NCBI GenBank assembly: GCA_001643675.2
Contig: LSRY02000031.1
Location: 374,501-438,500 of the forward strand
Length of the DNA: 64,000 nt
Reading direction: 5' to 3'
Source of the DNA: Monocercomonoides exilis
Lineage: Eukaryota; Preaxostyla; Oxymonadida; Polymastigidae
Part shown: piece by piece, positions 34,174 through 45,932 of the stretch
Position numbering within the stretch: position 1 is the stretch's first letter
How the letters are laid out: every line of letters starts with the position of its first letter
Notes under the pieces: model-generated
The model's input: only the letters and a program-made list of their open reading frames with translations
What the model was told of the DNA's origin: nothing
The model's database searches: none
Translations under genes and position numbers: made by a program

Positions 34174-35871
34174 ATGAAAAAAGCAAACGTTTCTTCGCCT
34201 CTCCCTTTCAACAAATTATCACCGATTAAGGCCTCAGCAGAGTTTCGCCGGCTCCCTTCAAAAGTGGAAAAAGTTGATTATCTTCTGAAACAAGATGGAA
34301 TTAAACCTTCAGATCTTGTGAAAGATAAAATTATTACTCATTCTTCCATTTACCGGCATATGGCTTCAAAAAAAGCAGGGCGTGATCCTCAACATGCTGG
34401 TAGACCAGGACTATTTAATAAAGAAGAAATAGAGGAAATAGAAGATTGTGCAATTGCACAAATATCATCCACAAACAAATTGACAGTTTCAGACATTATC
34501 AGATTCGTGTGTTGCTATTTGTTTGTTTTATTATTTAATTGTGCATTTTTGATAGTCAGAAAATGTGATGATGAAGAAAAAGAAGGAATGCACACAAACG
34601 ACTGAAGTCAGGAAAATCAGCAAAAAATGGGCACGCAGGTTGATAAAGAAAAGTGGATTACAGAAATTAATTAAACCAACTTTTATAGATCTTCATCGCC
34701 TTCAAGCGTCCACAATAGAAAATATGAGGAATTGGTTTTCGTTGTTTAAAAAATGTTATTGATGATTATTATATTTCATCAGATTTAATTATCAATATGG
34801 ACGAAACTGGCATCTTGATGAAGCAGTCGGACGAGGAAATAGTAGTTACAATAGAATCTCAGCATGCATTTTTACCAGAAGCACAGAGAAGGAAAAATGC
34901 TACATTATTTTTTTCGATTTTTGCAGATTGGACGTCACTTGATCCAATCATGCTATGGCCTTCTCAGACCCTTTCCGAGGATTTAAAGGAATAGAAGTAT
35001 CATCGTATTAACTGTTTGGCAAATGGGACATGCTGGATGACAAGAAGAGATTTTGAAAAGGTTATGATAGAAATATTATTACCAAAAATTAATGAGAAAA
35101 GAGTTGAGCTTCATGGACAGTCTTCCTTCGCTTTGATTATACTTGATGGGCATTCCTCTCGCCTAAGTTTTCCAGTTATATCTTGGTGCAGAGATCATTT
35201 AATCCATTTATTGATTCTTCCATCACACATAACACATCTTACTCAGCCGCTGGATAGGTTTGTATTCGCGCATTTCAAAAACAGCCTTAAAAGAGCATTC
35301 TCGGTTCCTTCTGATTCGTCAATTTCTTCTTACAGAAAATCATTAATACCAGCAGTATCAGAAGCGGTTAATAACTTTCTCTCTTCAAGAATTGTGAAAA
35401 AGTCATTTGAAGCATGCGGAATTTTCCCGTTAGACCCTTCTGTCGTATATCAGTGCCTCTCGCAGAACATTGAAGCCTCTTCGACATCAGAAAAAGTGGT
35501 AGACAATTCTTCACTTTCATGCAGTATCTGCATGAAATTAATAACTGGAGATAATTTTTTCGAAAGCTTTTCCATGCAATTCGAAAAAAAAAAAGAAAAG
35601 TCAGCAAAATAGCTCGGTAACAAAGCAGGATGGCGCAATGTCTGAGGTGAAGGAATTATCAAATGTTAAGGACAAAAGCTCAAATGAAACAGGACCTGTT
35701 GAAAATGTCAACTTTCAAAACCATGGAAGGAAAACAATTATTCACGATGATGTTTCTTTGGAACAATCTGATAATTCAGAGGATCAAAAAGAGCAACGAG
35801 ATACAACAGAAGAAGAGATTCTTTTCCCCAGTGAAAAAAGGAAAAGAAAACTAACTTCAGAAAGCAAATAG
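34174..35871 (+). pseudogene. Broken pogo/CENP-B-like DDE transposase
   Basis: Coding sequence of a DDE_1-type transposase with three lesions. The N-terminal part (34174-34506) has a helix-turn-helix-like section and HAGRPGLFNKEEIEEIEDC. A 49-bp intron (34507-34555, TTC|GTGTGT..GATAG|TCA, phase 0) leads to 34556. An extra A in the A run near 34750 shifts the frame before NMDETG (first catalytic Asp). An in-frame TAG sits at 34992-34994. The second and third Asp are in LDGHSSRLS (codon 35145) and TQPLDRFVF (codon 35253), 35 residues between them. An A run near 35585-35594 shifts the frame again into a charged tail that ends at 35871. Two lesions are in homopolymers and could be sequencing errors; the nonsense codon is not. 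The transposase should be inactive. Confidence 0.8.
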
Positions 35872-36162
35872 GGATCCATCTTTAATTACTGTTAAAAAAA
35901 TTTAATGTGAGTTTCAAATTATTTATTCAATTCATATTTCAACATGGTTCAACGTTATTAAATGGTGCTTTGTTTTCTATTGCTTTTTAAGCGACAATCT
36001 TTTTTAACTGATATTTTTATTGCAAATTCAATTCAGATATTTTCATTTGGCTTGTTCGATCCACCCAAATACACGAAAAACTCGATCATCAGTATATTTT
36101 CCCATGAAAAAGTGTTGAATTGTGTCAAAAAAAGCTAAATGGAATATCCCGTGTTTTGTCCT

Positions 36163-36184
36163 TGTCCCGGGTTTTGTCCCTGAC
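36163..36184 (-). repeat. Right terminal inverted repeat, pogo-like element
   Basis: 22 bp, reverse complement of 33987-34008, followed by TA at 36185-36186. A second, imperfect copy of the motif is directly internal (about 36145-36162). Confidence 0.9.
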
Positions 36185-36186
36185 TA

Positions 36187-39100
36187 TATATCAAACATTC
36201 GCTCTTCCATTTTGATATAGCGATTATTGTGCAAAAAATGTTTTCAAAAACCTCTATTCATGAATTCTTTTCATTTTTTCATATGAAATAAATTCATGAA
36301 AATAGTTTAAAGAATATACACTGGAACGAGAAAGTCCAGAATGCAAACATGGTCGATGCAAAATGCTATTTTCATTTGGAGGAAAGCATTATGTGTATTG
36401 AAAGTGTGACAAATGTTATGAAAAACAAAATGCTTTTTAAAGTGCGCATTTGGTCAATTCTTCAACTCTTTTAGATAATTCTGATGATTGCTATATAATA
36501 ATGTATTGGAGTTTCTGTTTCATATAAATGTGAACTCTGGGAAAATATGAACTTTCATGTTTTTTTGCACAAAAAAAATAATATGTTTCACTCACAACTT
36601 TTCTTAGCTTTCTCAGATTTTAAAATAAATAGGATTTTCACATCAATAAACATATGTCATTGATATCACAACATCATGTTTTCTTTCCTCACAGGTTTTT
36701 CAAAAAATGAACAAATTTTGTCTGGATTTTCTGATCAAAAAAAGTCAATAAAAAGTGAATAATTTTTCTTTGAAAAAGCTTGGCGTTTCATATTTTCCAT
36801 CAACTGTTCGTGATTCGTGAGGAAAAAATTCACGATTGAACAAATGTGCACATGTTTGATGATTGTCAACATGTGAGATTGTTTTTGATATATTTCCATT
36901 TTTCGGTTTATTAAATATCCAAAAAATATTCAACACTTGCCTAATTATTTTTCTTTTAAATGAAAAAAGAATCACCATTATTTCAAAATAGAAAGAACGA
37001 TAAAATTGAAGATCAAATGTGTGATAAAACATAATTTTTACTTGTCAGCATTTATTTCATAATATTCATGGCAAATATCCAAACAGAAGAATTCCACAGA
37101 ATATTTTCGAATTAAAACATAATCACTAATAAATAATTTCCCCTGTGACAACATTAGGATAAACATTAACTATACAACAATATTTTTGCGAAAAGAATGT
37201 GACATTAACGAATGGCATGGTTTTCGATGTGATTGTTTCCTTTATGCACCAAAAATAACAAAATCAAACTCATTTTTCACAAAATGTTTTTGTTGATAAA
37301 CAAAATGAGTTTGTGTTGATTAGGCATATGTTGAGGAAATTGGACAGAATTATTTTATTTGCTTCAATTAAGGAAACGAAATAGTTATATAGTGGAAAAA
37401 TATCCTTTCAAGCTTATTTTGCACAAAGCACAAAAAAAATGTTTCACTTTTTGCATCGTTAAACTTAATCAGATTTCAAAATGAATTTGATTTTCATTCA
37501 AGCAGACAAACTTTATAAAAAGTTTCACAAAAAAATTTATGACCTCACATATATTTCGAATAGAGAGTTAATGTCATTTGTGTTATCTGATCACAAAAAG
37601 TTCATCTTATGAGCATTACTTCTCAATGAAAATGCCTGAAGTCAAATATTTTGTCCCAAATGAATATGGGAAATTGTAATTGATATCAAACTTTTTCTAT
37701 CAAAAAATACGTTGAATAAAAAAATTGTTTGAAAAAAGAAAATAATTGACCAATACAAAGAAAACTCAACAAAATTGTGTTTATTTTTTTTCTCAAAAAT
37801 TGTGTTTAGCAAATATTGCTATTCAATGAGATTCTGACCACGAAATATCCAAACTGACAATAAGAACAATGCAATTATCTTCATTCCGAAAAAATGAATG
37901 ATTTCAAAAACAATCACACACATATGCAGGAGATTACAATTGAATCCTAATTTTTTCCGTGAATAATTTCTGTAAGTGAATAAACTTCAAATGTTGACAT
38001 ATGAATTCCGATGAGAAACGACCTTTTTCAAAGAAAAATTATCCTTTTATATCATCTTCAGCTTCGTCATTAAAAACGACATAGGCACATAAAACATTTG
38101 AATGAATAATTGTTTCTAAAAAGAAAGAAATCATTAAAAGGATAAACACTTCGAAAATAGTTATGATATTAAAAGATATAACGCATATATATTTGTATGA
38201 TAAATTTTGAAATCAAAACTTTTTTCTGGATGTTGATGTTTCAAAAGTTGTTCGTCTTTGACTTTTAAATTGCCATTGAGATGAAAAATGTGCAATATTT
38301 CTTTCATAAGCCAATGTTTGAGATTTGTTCATTGTTATATTTTCTTTTTGTGGGAGAATGATTTTCGGAGTTCATTTTTTCATATTCAAAGCATATTTTC
38401 TTTCAGAATTTTTTGATAGAAATAATATGATATCAATAATAATCAAACATATAATACATAGGACGAAATATTTGACTTCAGTCATTTGCATAGAAAAATG
38501 TGCACTTTTGAAAAGCTTTTCATATGGGACAAAATGTTTTGCTTCAAGCATTTTCATTGAAAAATAATGCACTTTTCATTGACTTTTTTGATCAAAAAAC
38601 ACAATAAAAATGAGTCCATTTTTTGACATTTGTGAAAAGTTGAAAAACTTTTCGTTTTGATTTCTACGATGCCTGTTCACGGATATGAAAATCAAATTTA
38701 TTCCAAAATTTGAGAAAGGGAATAAAAGTTATGAATGAATCAATTTTTTTTGTGCTTTGCGCAAAAGAAGCTTGAAAGTCCGTATTTTCCACCATTTAAA
38801 TATTAACAATTCAGAAAATAATAATTGTTATATATAAATCTGATGACTTAAAAAATATTTCATGGAATTATAAATTCAATCATTACCCCAAAAATTATTC
38901 AACATCGAAAAAGTTTTATTCATACGGGTGATTATTTTTGTAACCACATTTTTTCTTTTAACAATTTCGGTTTGAAAATTACTTTTGGGCATCAACAAAT
39001 GAACAATAAAAAGTGAACAGGCATATTCAAGACCTCTTTATTTTCATTTCGAGTCAAGCATTTGTTTTTGAAACAGTTATGATAATTTCAGTATATGGGT

Positions 39101-39689
39101 GATTTTTTTTGATATCATAAAAAAAGATCAAAAATCAAAAAAAATTAAATTAATAGTGGTATTTATTGATCAAAGAGTTAATTTGATTTATAACAGTATT
39201 TAGCTTTTATTTCTGTCATATATATTTGTAAAATTTATTAGAACAAAAAACAAACCTTTTTTATGTTTTTAGTGAAAAAGAAATTATTGATTATGTTTAA
39301 TAAAAACAAATAAAAAACAAATAAATGAAACTTCAAAAAGATAAATAGTCATATCATAATTGTGAAAACAAAACTTATAAAGAAAATCCATATTTGTTGA
39401 ACAATGTTGATGGATATTTATGTACTAAATAACATTGCTTCAAATAACATGCATTGAGTTTTGCTTTCATTGAGGTAAAACTTCATCACCAATTTCCTGC
39501 ATCAGCTGAGCAGTTCAACGACTTATTATAACAACGAAAGGAATGGAGTAGAAACAATAATGGTTGATCACAAGAGAGTCTATCTCACTTTTCTCTTCAA
39601 ATTCTTTTTATGAAATGATTTTCTAGCCATCTTCTCCATCCGCTGTTCATCTTTCTTCTGTTTCTGCTCCACTTCATCGAAATCCCCCA
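36187..39689. repeat. AT-rich block of decayed dispersed repeats
   Basis: No gene is supported. Two recurring motif sets occur in both orientations. One reads GGAAAATA...CTTTCAAGCTT...TTTTGC.CAAAGCACAAAAAAAAT, near 36580-36650, 37400-37530 and, inverted, 38650-38800; a relative is at 45345-45470. The other is TTATGATTTCAAAAA..ATC followed by CCCATATAT-like, near 37895-37925 and, inverted, 38930-38960 and 39080-39130. A local near-duplication (GACGAAATATTTGACTTCAG.. and GACAAAATGTTTTGCTTCAA..) is at 38460-38575. These look like old non-autonomous elements; ends were not resolved. Confidence 0.55.
38900..39290 (-). repeat. Dispersed repeat, copy 2 (inverted)
   Basis: In reverse complement it parallels 3225-3640: GACAGAAATAAAAGCTAAAT, CTCTTTGATCA, TTTTTATGATATCAAAAAA and TCACCCATAT in the same order and spacing. 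Confidence 0.6.
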
Positions 39690-41135
39690 TTTGAAAATGT
39701 TGCCCATGTTGTGCACTTTCATTCATATTGTTTTCATTATTTATCATTCGTTACACTTCTTATCGCTTATTAGACTGAAAAAAAACGTGTTAATCTTTTT
39801 CTTCGAATTCGCTTTGTTCATTTTCTTTTTCTTCTTCTCCTTTCAGCCAGCTCCGTCTTCCTCAACCACACCTTCATCACCAGTCTCACTTTCAACAACC
39901 TCAGCGTATTCCACCTCACCTTACTCGCAAACATCTTCTTTCTCAGCTCCTTAAACAGTTCCAACAGTACCATGAGCAGCGTCATCTTGGTGCACAGAAA
40001 CCAGCAAACTTCCGCAGGCGATATGTTTTCTTTGACATGAAGATCAGCCTGTTCTGCTTGATTGAAAATGTGAACGAAGGAAAAAGAAGAAAAAAAAGAA
40101 GACGACGAAGAAGAAGAAGAGAAAAAAGCATATTTAACCAATAGATATGATATAAATATTGGAGGTTATTCATATAACTGCAAATGACAAACAGATTAGT
40201 TAATGAAGATGCTGATGAAGATCGGAAAAGATGCAGATCCGTTAATTTTTGATCGACAGAAACATCGTCTTCCTCAATTTTATCGCTAAATGTACCGATT
40301 TACGAGTTTTAGAAACATCTTCGCTCGCCTCTTTCGGAAGAATCGTTTTGAACAAAGAAAAATCCAAGTTATTCTCGAATTTCGTTAGATGTCCCTCTTC
40401 CATTTCTTCTAATATTTCTTCAACTTGAGCAGTGTGATGGTCTGCTTCGCCATTCAGAAGGAGAAGAAGCGAAGAGACGAAGGTGGTGGGAGATGATATG
40501 CAATCTTCATCTTCATCAACAGTACCTGCAATTGATCCTTCGGATTCCTCGAAGGTGGAGACTTCATACGCTTCTGCATCAGCCATGGACTTCGTCGAGA
40601 GGTGGCTGCTGATTGTGGTGCCTGAAGCAGCAAGCGTGCATTTACATCAAAATAAATAGTTTCAAAGAACGTTGCAGACGCTTCGAGGGATATGTTGTAT
40701 GTGCTCAATGAGAATCTTTCTGCGATGCTTTCAGTTCCGCTGGTGCTGCAACTTCCGCAGCTTGCTGCACCAGCAGGCACGAAGTTGATGAGCAAGCGGA
40801 TCTTTGCGGCAGCAGATGTGAATGCGCTCCCGTCGATCTACGATTTGTTCGACTTGTCGCTGCTTCTGTCAGCGATAGCACGGCTGGTGTCGCGATTGCA
40901 ACGGTCAATGTGTGTAGTGGTGAAACTTGATGAAGAAGTGAAGAAGTGGATAAATGCACTGTGTAAAGAAGGAGGAGAGGTTGGGAAGAAAGCATTGGAG
41001 GTGGATGGGCAGAGGATAATTGATGTGGTTCTATTGTCAGCAGCGATTGAGCTGGAGGTGCTGGAGGAGGGCGAAAAGGCAGAGGAACGAGAAAGAGGAG
41101 GCAAAGAGGGAGAAGAAGATGGTAAAGTTAATTAA
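39690..41135 (+). pseudogene. Broken gene, + strand, with one long open fragment
   Basis: Coding-like pieces on the + strand in shifting frames. A Gln/His-rich stretch (about 39840-40020) contains HEQRHLGAQKPANFRRRY. A second piece reads MDFVERWLLIVVPEAASVHL (from 40585, stop soon after). The longest open part (about 40660-41135) includes LPSIYDLFDLSLLLSAIARL and DEEVKKWINALCKEGG, then a charged Glu/Arg tail. Nothing here is recognised. A 113-codon open frame also exists on the - strand at 40242-40586, so strand assignment in that part is uncertain. The overall picture is of a pseudogene, not a working gene. Confidence 0.4.
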
Positions 41136-41274
41136 GATAATGTATTCGAAAATGAAAAAGCTGAAAAAGCGAATCACTTTTCGACGATTGATTGCTGAGC
41201 CCTTCTTCGATATCTGATTTCAGTCAGAAAATCTGAGCAAAGAGTGGTTAGAATCTTCACAATACTATTCTTCT

Positions 41275-42432
41275 TTATTTTGTTTTCAGCTTCTCTTTTG
41301 CTCCTCTTTCTTTCTGAGCCTTTCTATTGTCTATGCGAATTGCATTTTCTTTATCTTCCTCTTCTTCTTCTTCTTCCTCTTCATTTTTCTCATTATCCAT
41401 GCATTTATCTGTCAGACACAACGATCCCTTTTCATCTTTATCACTCTCAAACTCATTTACACTCCTCTTCTCATCCTTTTTCTCTCCCTTCCCTTCCTTC
41501 TCCCCACCCACCACAATCCTCTGGCTTGTCACATTTGCTGCCCAGCTCAGCGCCTTACTCTGCCACTCAAACGCATCCCTCGTCGCTGACACGCTGCCGC
41601 TTGCAAACACACCTGTTTTGCCCAATCTGCTCTTCCAGAGAATAACACAAGGGATAAGCAGCGAGAAGGAAGTGATAGAAGAAGATAAAGACGAAGAATA
41701 CATGTTCGAAAAATAGGTTGAGCTTGTGTGTGATATGTCGAGTGACTTTTGTGAAGTAAATAGGAGTCTGTGGCGAAAGACGATTGCGTGAGTGGCTTCG
41801 GCAGAGTTCCAACAAGAACAGAAGGGGAAGACAATTGTGTGTGTTGTAAGGGAGAAAAAGGAGGAGAAGCAAATGCAAAGAGGCTGTGATAAATTGAGTG
41901 AACAGCTGGGCAGTTAAGAGTGTGCTGCCGAACGAGCAAAAATGTTTGCTGCTGTTCATCATCATTTTCATCACCTCCTTCTTCTCTTCCCATGTCCCTC
42001 CTCCTCCTTTCTGTTGCTGCATGAGCAAGTTTTGTGTCGAAAGTTTCAATATGAGATGCGCAAAACTCATCTTTCTCCTTCTTCTTCGTCTTCGCCTTTG
42101 ACTCTCCCTGCTGTTTCCCTTTCCTCTTATCTATGCTTAACTTGCTTCTGAAATCCGCCTTCTTTGCCTCTTCCATTTGAACTTGGACTTCTCTCTCTTC
42201 GCTTCTTGGTGGTATCATAAAGCGAGCAGATGAACGTAATGTGCCTGTCAGCTCCTGTGCATTTCCCATCCACTCCTTTCAGCTCATTCTGAACAGCCTG
42301 CTCACGGATATCATTCAAAACGATAAAGCAGAGTGGGATGCGCATCTGCAGAAGAAGAAAGCAAATAATTTGACAAAGTGAAATACAACAGGAGGCATTG
42401 ATGGAGATGATGTTGCTGTTATGAGAAAGCAA
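41275..42432 (-). pseudogene. Broken gene, - strand, charged protein fragments
   Basis: On the - strand, reading from 42432 down, a piece with MRIPLCFIVLNDIREQAVQ and ELKGVDGKCTGADRHITFI follows a CTGCAG acceptor-like site. Near 42200 sense changes frame (at an AGAGAGAG run) into EREVQVQMEEAKKADFRSKL and a Lys-rich stretch, then AHAATERRRRDMGREEGGD. After another break, 41640-41275 reads SVSATRDAFEWQSKALSWAA and an acidic tail to the stop. Each piece reads like protein but no frame is continuous. The family is unknown. It is tail-to-tail with the + strand pseudogene that ends at 41135. Confidence 0.4.
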
Positions 42433-43233
42433 ACTGAATGTAATAATTTTTGGTGGATGCAGTCTATCTGCTGATTGAATAGCTCATATTCATTTCAAAG
42501 AAGACGGAATGATTCAATACGAAGAAAGCTGAAATATTTCAAAGATGAAGCAGAAGAAGTTGAGAGGAGAAGGAAGAAGAGGAAGAAGTCAGAGACGAAG
42601 AAGATGGTGAAAATGAATATTTACAATGATTGACAAATCCACAAAAATTCAAAAAAAATTTTCGAGGAAGAAGTGGGAAGACTCCACGTGATGTTGTTGA
42701 ATGAAGGAAATTCCTCATTTATCAAGTTAACTTCGCAACAAAATCAAACCAAAATTGCAGATATTTTGGCTGATATTCTGTTATTAATCAATAAATGCTG
42801 ATTTCTTCAAATCAACTCACTATCTTTTCGCAATTTCCTTGTTTTTTCCCTCAGAAATTGATAATAATAAAACTCTCAATTTCCTTTCCATTTCCCTCTT
42901 CGATTCAGCTCACAAAATTCTCTGAAAATATCAATTCCCTCCTTTTCTTCATCTTTTTCATTCTCTTCCAAAATATCTTCTCCTCTCATTAAAAAAACAC
43001 CCCTCTTCCACTTGAACACTTCTCATTTTCCCTCTTCTCATCGGCTTTTTCCCTCTTTTCCCTTCTTTTCAAAATCCATTTCTCCCATCAACAATAATCA
43101 CCTTCTTCATCATCCCCAGCCACTTCTCTATATATTTACTGCATTTTCTTCTCCAAATCACCGTTTGCTCTTCCCCATCCCTCTGTCTCAGAATTTCTTC
43201 CATTCGAAAACCCCTCTTGAAATATTAACATTC
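42433..43233. other. Pyrimidine-rich stretch, no gene seen
   Basis: The + strand is C/T-rich from about 42790 to 43260, the mirror of a purine-rich decayed coding strand on the - side. No continuous frame is convincing on either strand. Confidence 0.4.
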
Positions 43234-43515
43234 TCAAAAATACTCAGCTCCTTCCCTTAGCAACAAATAATTCTCTTTCATCTCTTCTCTGCACAATATA
43301 TCTCCAGCATCTAGTGTTGGCGAGATAAACCTCAAATACATCTTTTGGTGGTTGAGGATATTATTAAAGGAGATGATCATGCCAAAAACAGAAAAACCCC
43401 TTTGGACAGGCATCACAATGTGTACGGGCTGAGAAGACTCTCCAGAGAGATATACGATATTCTTTGTGGAGACGCGTTCCGTGCTGCAATTTGACCATTC
43501 TGGAGCTGAAATGAA
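43234..43515 (-). pseudogene. Possible gene fragment, - strand
   Basis: About 90 codons at the 3' part of a - strand open frame look protein-like (APEWSNCSTERVSTKNIVYL, then SSQPVHIVMPVQRGFSVFG). They follow a CTTCAT..TTTCAG-like acceptor region. No family is recognised, and it is cut off from any partner. It may belong to the same dead gene as 41275-42432. Confidence 0.25.
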
Positions 43516-43713
43516 GAGATTATTTTTAGAATGATGAAGGCTGTGGAGATGAAGCTGTTTGACAAAATACATGAGAGCAGATGTTTGATCTTTATTTATT
43601 TTTCTATATATGAGTATAAACCTGTTGATGTTTTTTGTGTTTTTTTCAAAGCAGGAAATGGAAATGAATGAAAATGAAAAAAAGCAGGATGTCTCATAAT
43701 GTAAGCTGACCAT

Positions 43714-45080
43714 CGAGTTGAGGCATCAGATTCATATGGAAAGTGCCCAGGATGAAGGGATTGGGAAGGAAATTGAAGATGTTAATTTTTGAAGAAAACC
43801 AGGATGCTCTGAATTGAGAAAGATAGAATTAAGCTTAATGAATAAACTTCACATTTTTTGGAAGAGAAAGAAATCTGCACTTTTTTGGAGAAATAACTGT
43901 TAGAAAGGATAATTGAAGAATCAGTTGGTAAAACTAGAAAATCGATTGATTTCAACAAATTTGCTTCGATTTTTAAAATCAATTTTTTTTATTTCTTTGT
44001 TATATCATAATTTAACAGCTTTTTTTGCTTAAGATATCGATAAATTATGTGTTGTGATTATTGTTATCATGCTTTTTGAACCAGTAAACTTTTGTTTTGC
44101 TCAGTTAATTAAAATTTCGATATTTTGCGAATAATTTTTTAATGTTTTTTTGAAAATAAGTAATAAAAACAATTGGAAACAAATTGAAATTAACAAATAA
44201 TAAATAATAATAATAATTCGAGCAATATATTTGAATGATCATCACTTTCATTTTTCCAATCAACCCAACCCTTAATGAAAAATATTTTTGATCAAACGTC
44301 GGAATTTTTTATGATATCAAAAATAATCGCCCATATATAAACACAAATTCTCTTCCCAAAAACAAACAATCTTTGAATAATCAGCACACCGAAAAAGTTA
44401 TGATTTCAAAAATAATGACACATATTCGAAAAAGATGAAAATTTATTTTATGTTTCAATTTAAGTGAAAAGCAATGAAATTATTCTGATACAAACGTTGG
44501 TTAATTAAAATGTTTATTTAATGATAATGTTTTTCATTTATTATTAGCTGCTGTTTTAGATAATATTAAATGATATTCATAAGCCCTTTTCTCATTTTGA
44601 TAATTCAAAATGATTTATTTTGTCAGTTTCAAATGCGATAAATGACATTAAAACCATTTCGTATTTTTATAAGTGAGATTGGTTTGAAACCTTTTTGATG
44701 TGTTACAGGATTGAAAACTATCCTAACTTTTATATTTTTTCCAGAAATTACTTATAAATTCCGGAGCACATGTGAAGAGTTTTATAATAATTCAATTTTT
44801 TCTTTTATAATACTGTAAAACTCATTCGAACACAAAAAAACAACAAAAAAATGTTTTTGTGATTGTCATTAACAAATTTCTCAGACCATTCACTGAAAGA
44901 AAAGAAATTGACACGAGTTTGAATAATGTAAATTTTTTCAAAATTGTTGATGATGAAGTATTTTCGATGTTGACTAACTTTTCGTTCGCGAATACAAAAT
45001 GGAAAAGCTAAAATAGAATAGAATAGAATAGAATAAAATAAAATAAAATAAAATAAAACAAAAAAAACAAAAAATAAAAA
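43714..45080. other. AT-rich DNA with dispersed repeat and microsatellite
   Basis: No gene seen. The part 44270-44430 carries two copies of the CCCATATAT-type dispersed repeat motif. A pentanucleotide microsatellite (AATAG changing to AATAA, 45012-45059) lies immediately before the outer transposon end. Confidence 0.5.
45012..45059 (+). repeat. Pentanucleotide microsatellite
   Basis: Four tandem AATAG units followed by AATAA units, ending about 20 bases before the TIR at 45081. Confidence 0.85.
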
Positions 45081-45162
45081 TACAGTTTGTGCAAAAAATA
45101 CCGGACAAGATCGATATCTCAATAACCACAAGAAGAAAAATTCTGATAATTTTCCTTAAAAT
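45081..45162 (+). repeat. Outer left TIR
   Basis: About 82 bp, inverted copy at 53950-54031. It shares its first 27 bp with the inner pair and then diverges. Confidence 0.85.
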
Positions 45163-45705
45163 ACATCTCGTCAATGCAAACTCACATGTCCAACAAGACT
45201 TTTTAAATCGCATCATTCGTACTCAGAGAAAATTATTTTTTTATATTTCTGAGAAATAGGATTTCAAGTTTCTCCGAGATTTCAAAAATTATTTTTTATA
45301 TATTCAGTAGACGTGAAAATGAAAGTTTGATATGACAAATGGGGGAAAATACGAGATTTAAAGCTTTTTTTGCACGAAGCATTAAATTTTTATTTCGCTC
45401 AGAACTTCATAAAACGAACTCAGATTTTCAAGTAAATTGGATTTTCTGATCTGAATACTAACGCAATTGACATTGCAACATTATATTTTATTACCTCACC
45501 CGTTTAAATTAAAATGAACCCATTTTGTTGATAATTTCTATTCAAAAAAATTTAAACCAAAAATGCAAAATTTTTAAATGAAAATTAACCCTGGGTGACG
45601 TACTGACTTCTGACGTGAAGTTTTCGAATTTTGACGGACGTGACAATAATTTTCACGTCACAAAGCAAAACCAACATAATTGTTTTATTATTTCATTAAT
45701 GCAAA
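45163..45705. other. Sequence between outer and inner left ends
   Basis: AT-rich. It contains a diverged copy of the 36.6/37.4 kb repeat (45345-45470) and a GACGT-rich cluster (45590-45665) with CCCTGGGTGACGT, TGACGTGAAG and TTCACGTCAC, which form short inverted repeats. Confidence 0.5.
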
Positions 45706-45752
45706 TACAGTTTGTGCAAAAAATACCGGACATCGCAAAAAATACCGGACAA
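45706..45752 (+). repeat. Inner left TIR with doubled binding motif
   Basis: 47 bp, reverse complement of 50784-50830 with one mismatch. Tandem GCAAAAAATACCGGACA units. Confidence 0.88.
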
Positions 45753-45932
45753 AAAATTTTATAATGGAAAGATAAATTTTCTATCGATTGAAAAAATAAT
45801 AAAATTTTGTGTTGATGAAACGAAATAATTTCTTTTTTTGTTTATTTCCAAAAAATTTTTTTTATTTTCCAAATTTTAAAAATATGGGTTTATTTTTTCA
45901 CATTGGACCTGAAGCAGCACAGTCAAAGCACT

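Larger units (their letters stand above)
33987..36184 (+). mobile_element. Pogo-like DNA transposon, 2.2 kb
   Basis: The ends are a 22-bp perfect terminal inverted repeat beginning GTCAGGGACAAAACCCGGG (33987-34008 and, inverted, 36163-36184). Both ends are flanked by TA, the target duplication expected of the Tc1/mariner/pogo superfamily. Inside the right end is a second related copy (GGACAAAACACGGG), so the presumed transposase-binding motif is doubled on one side only. The interior is filled by a broken DD35D transposase gene (34174-35871). Confidence 0.88.
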
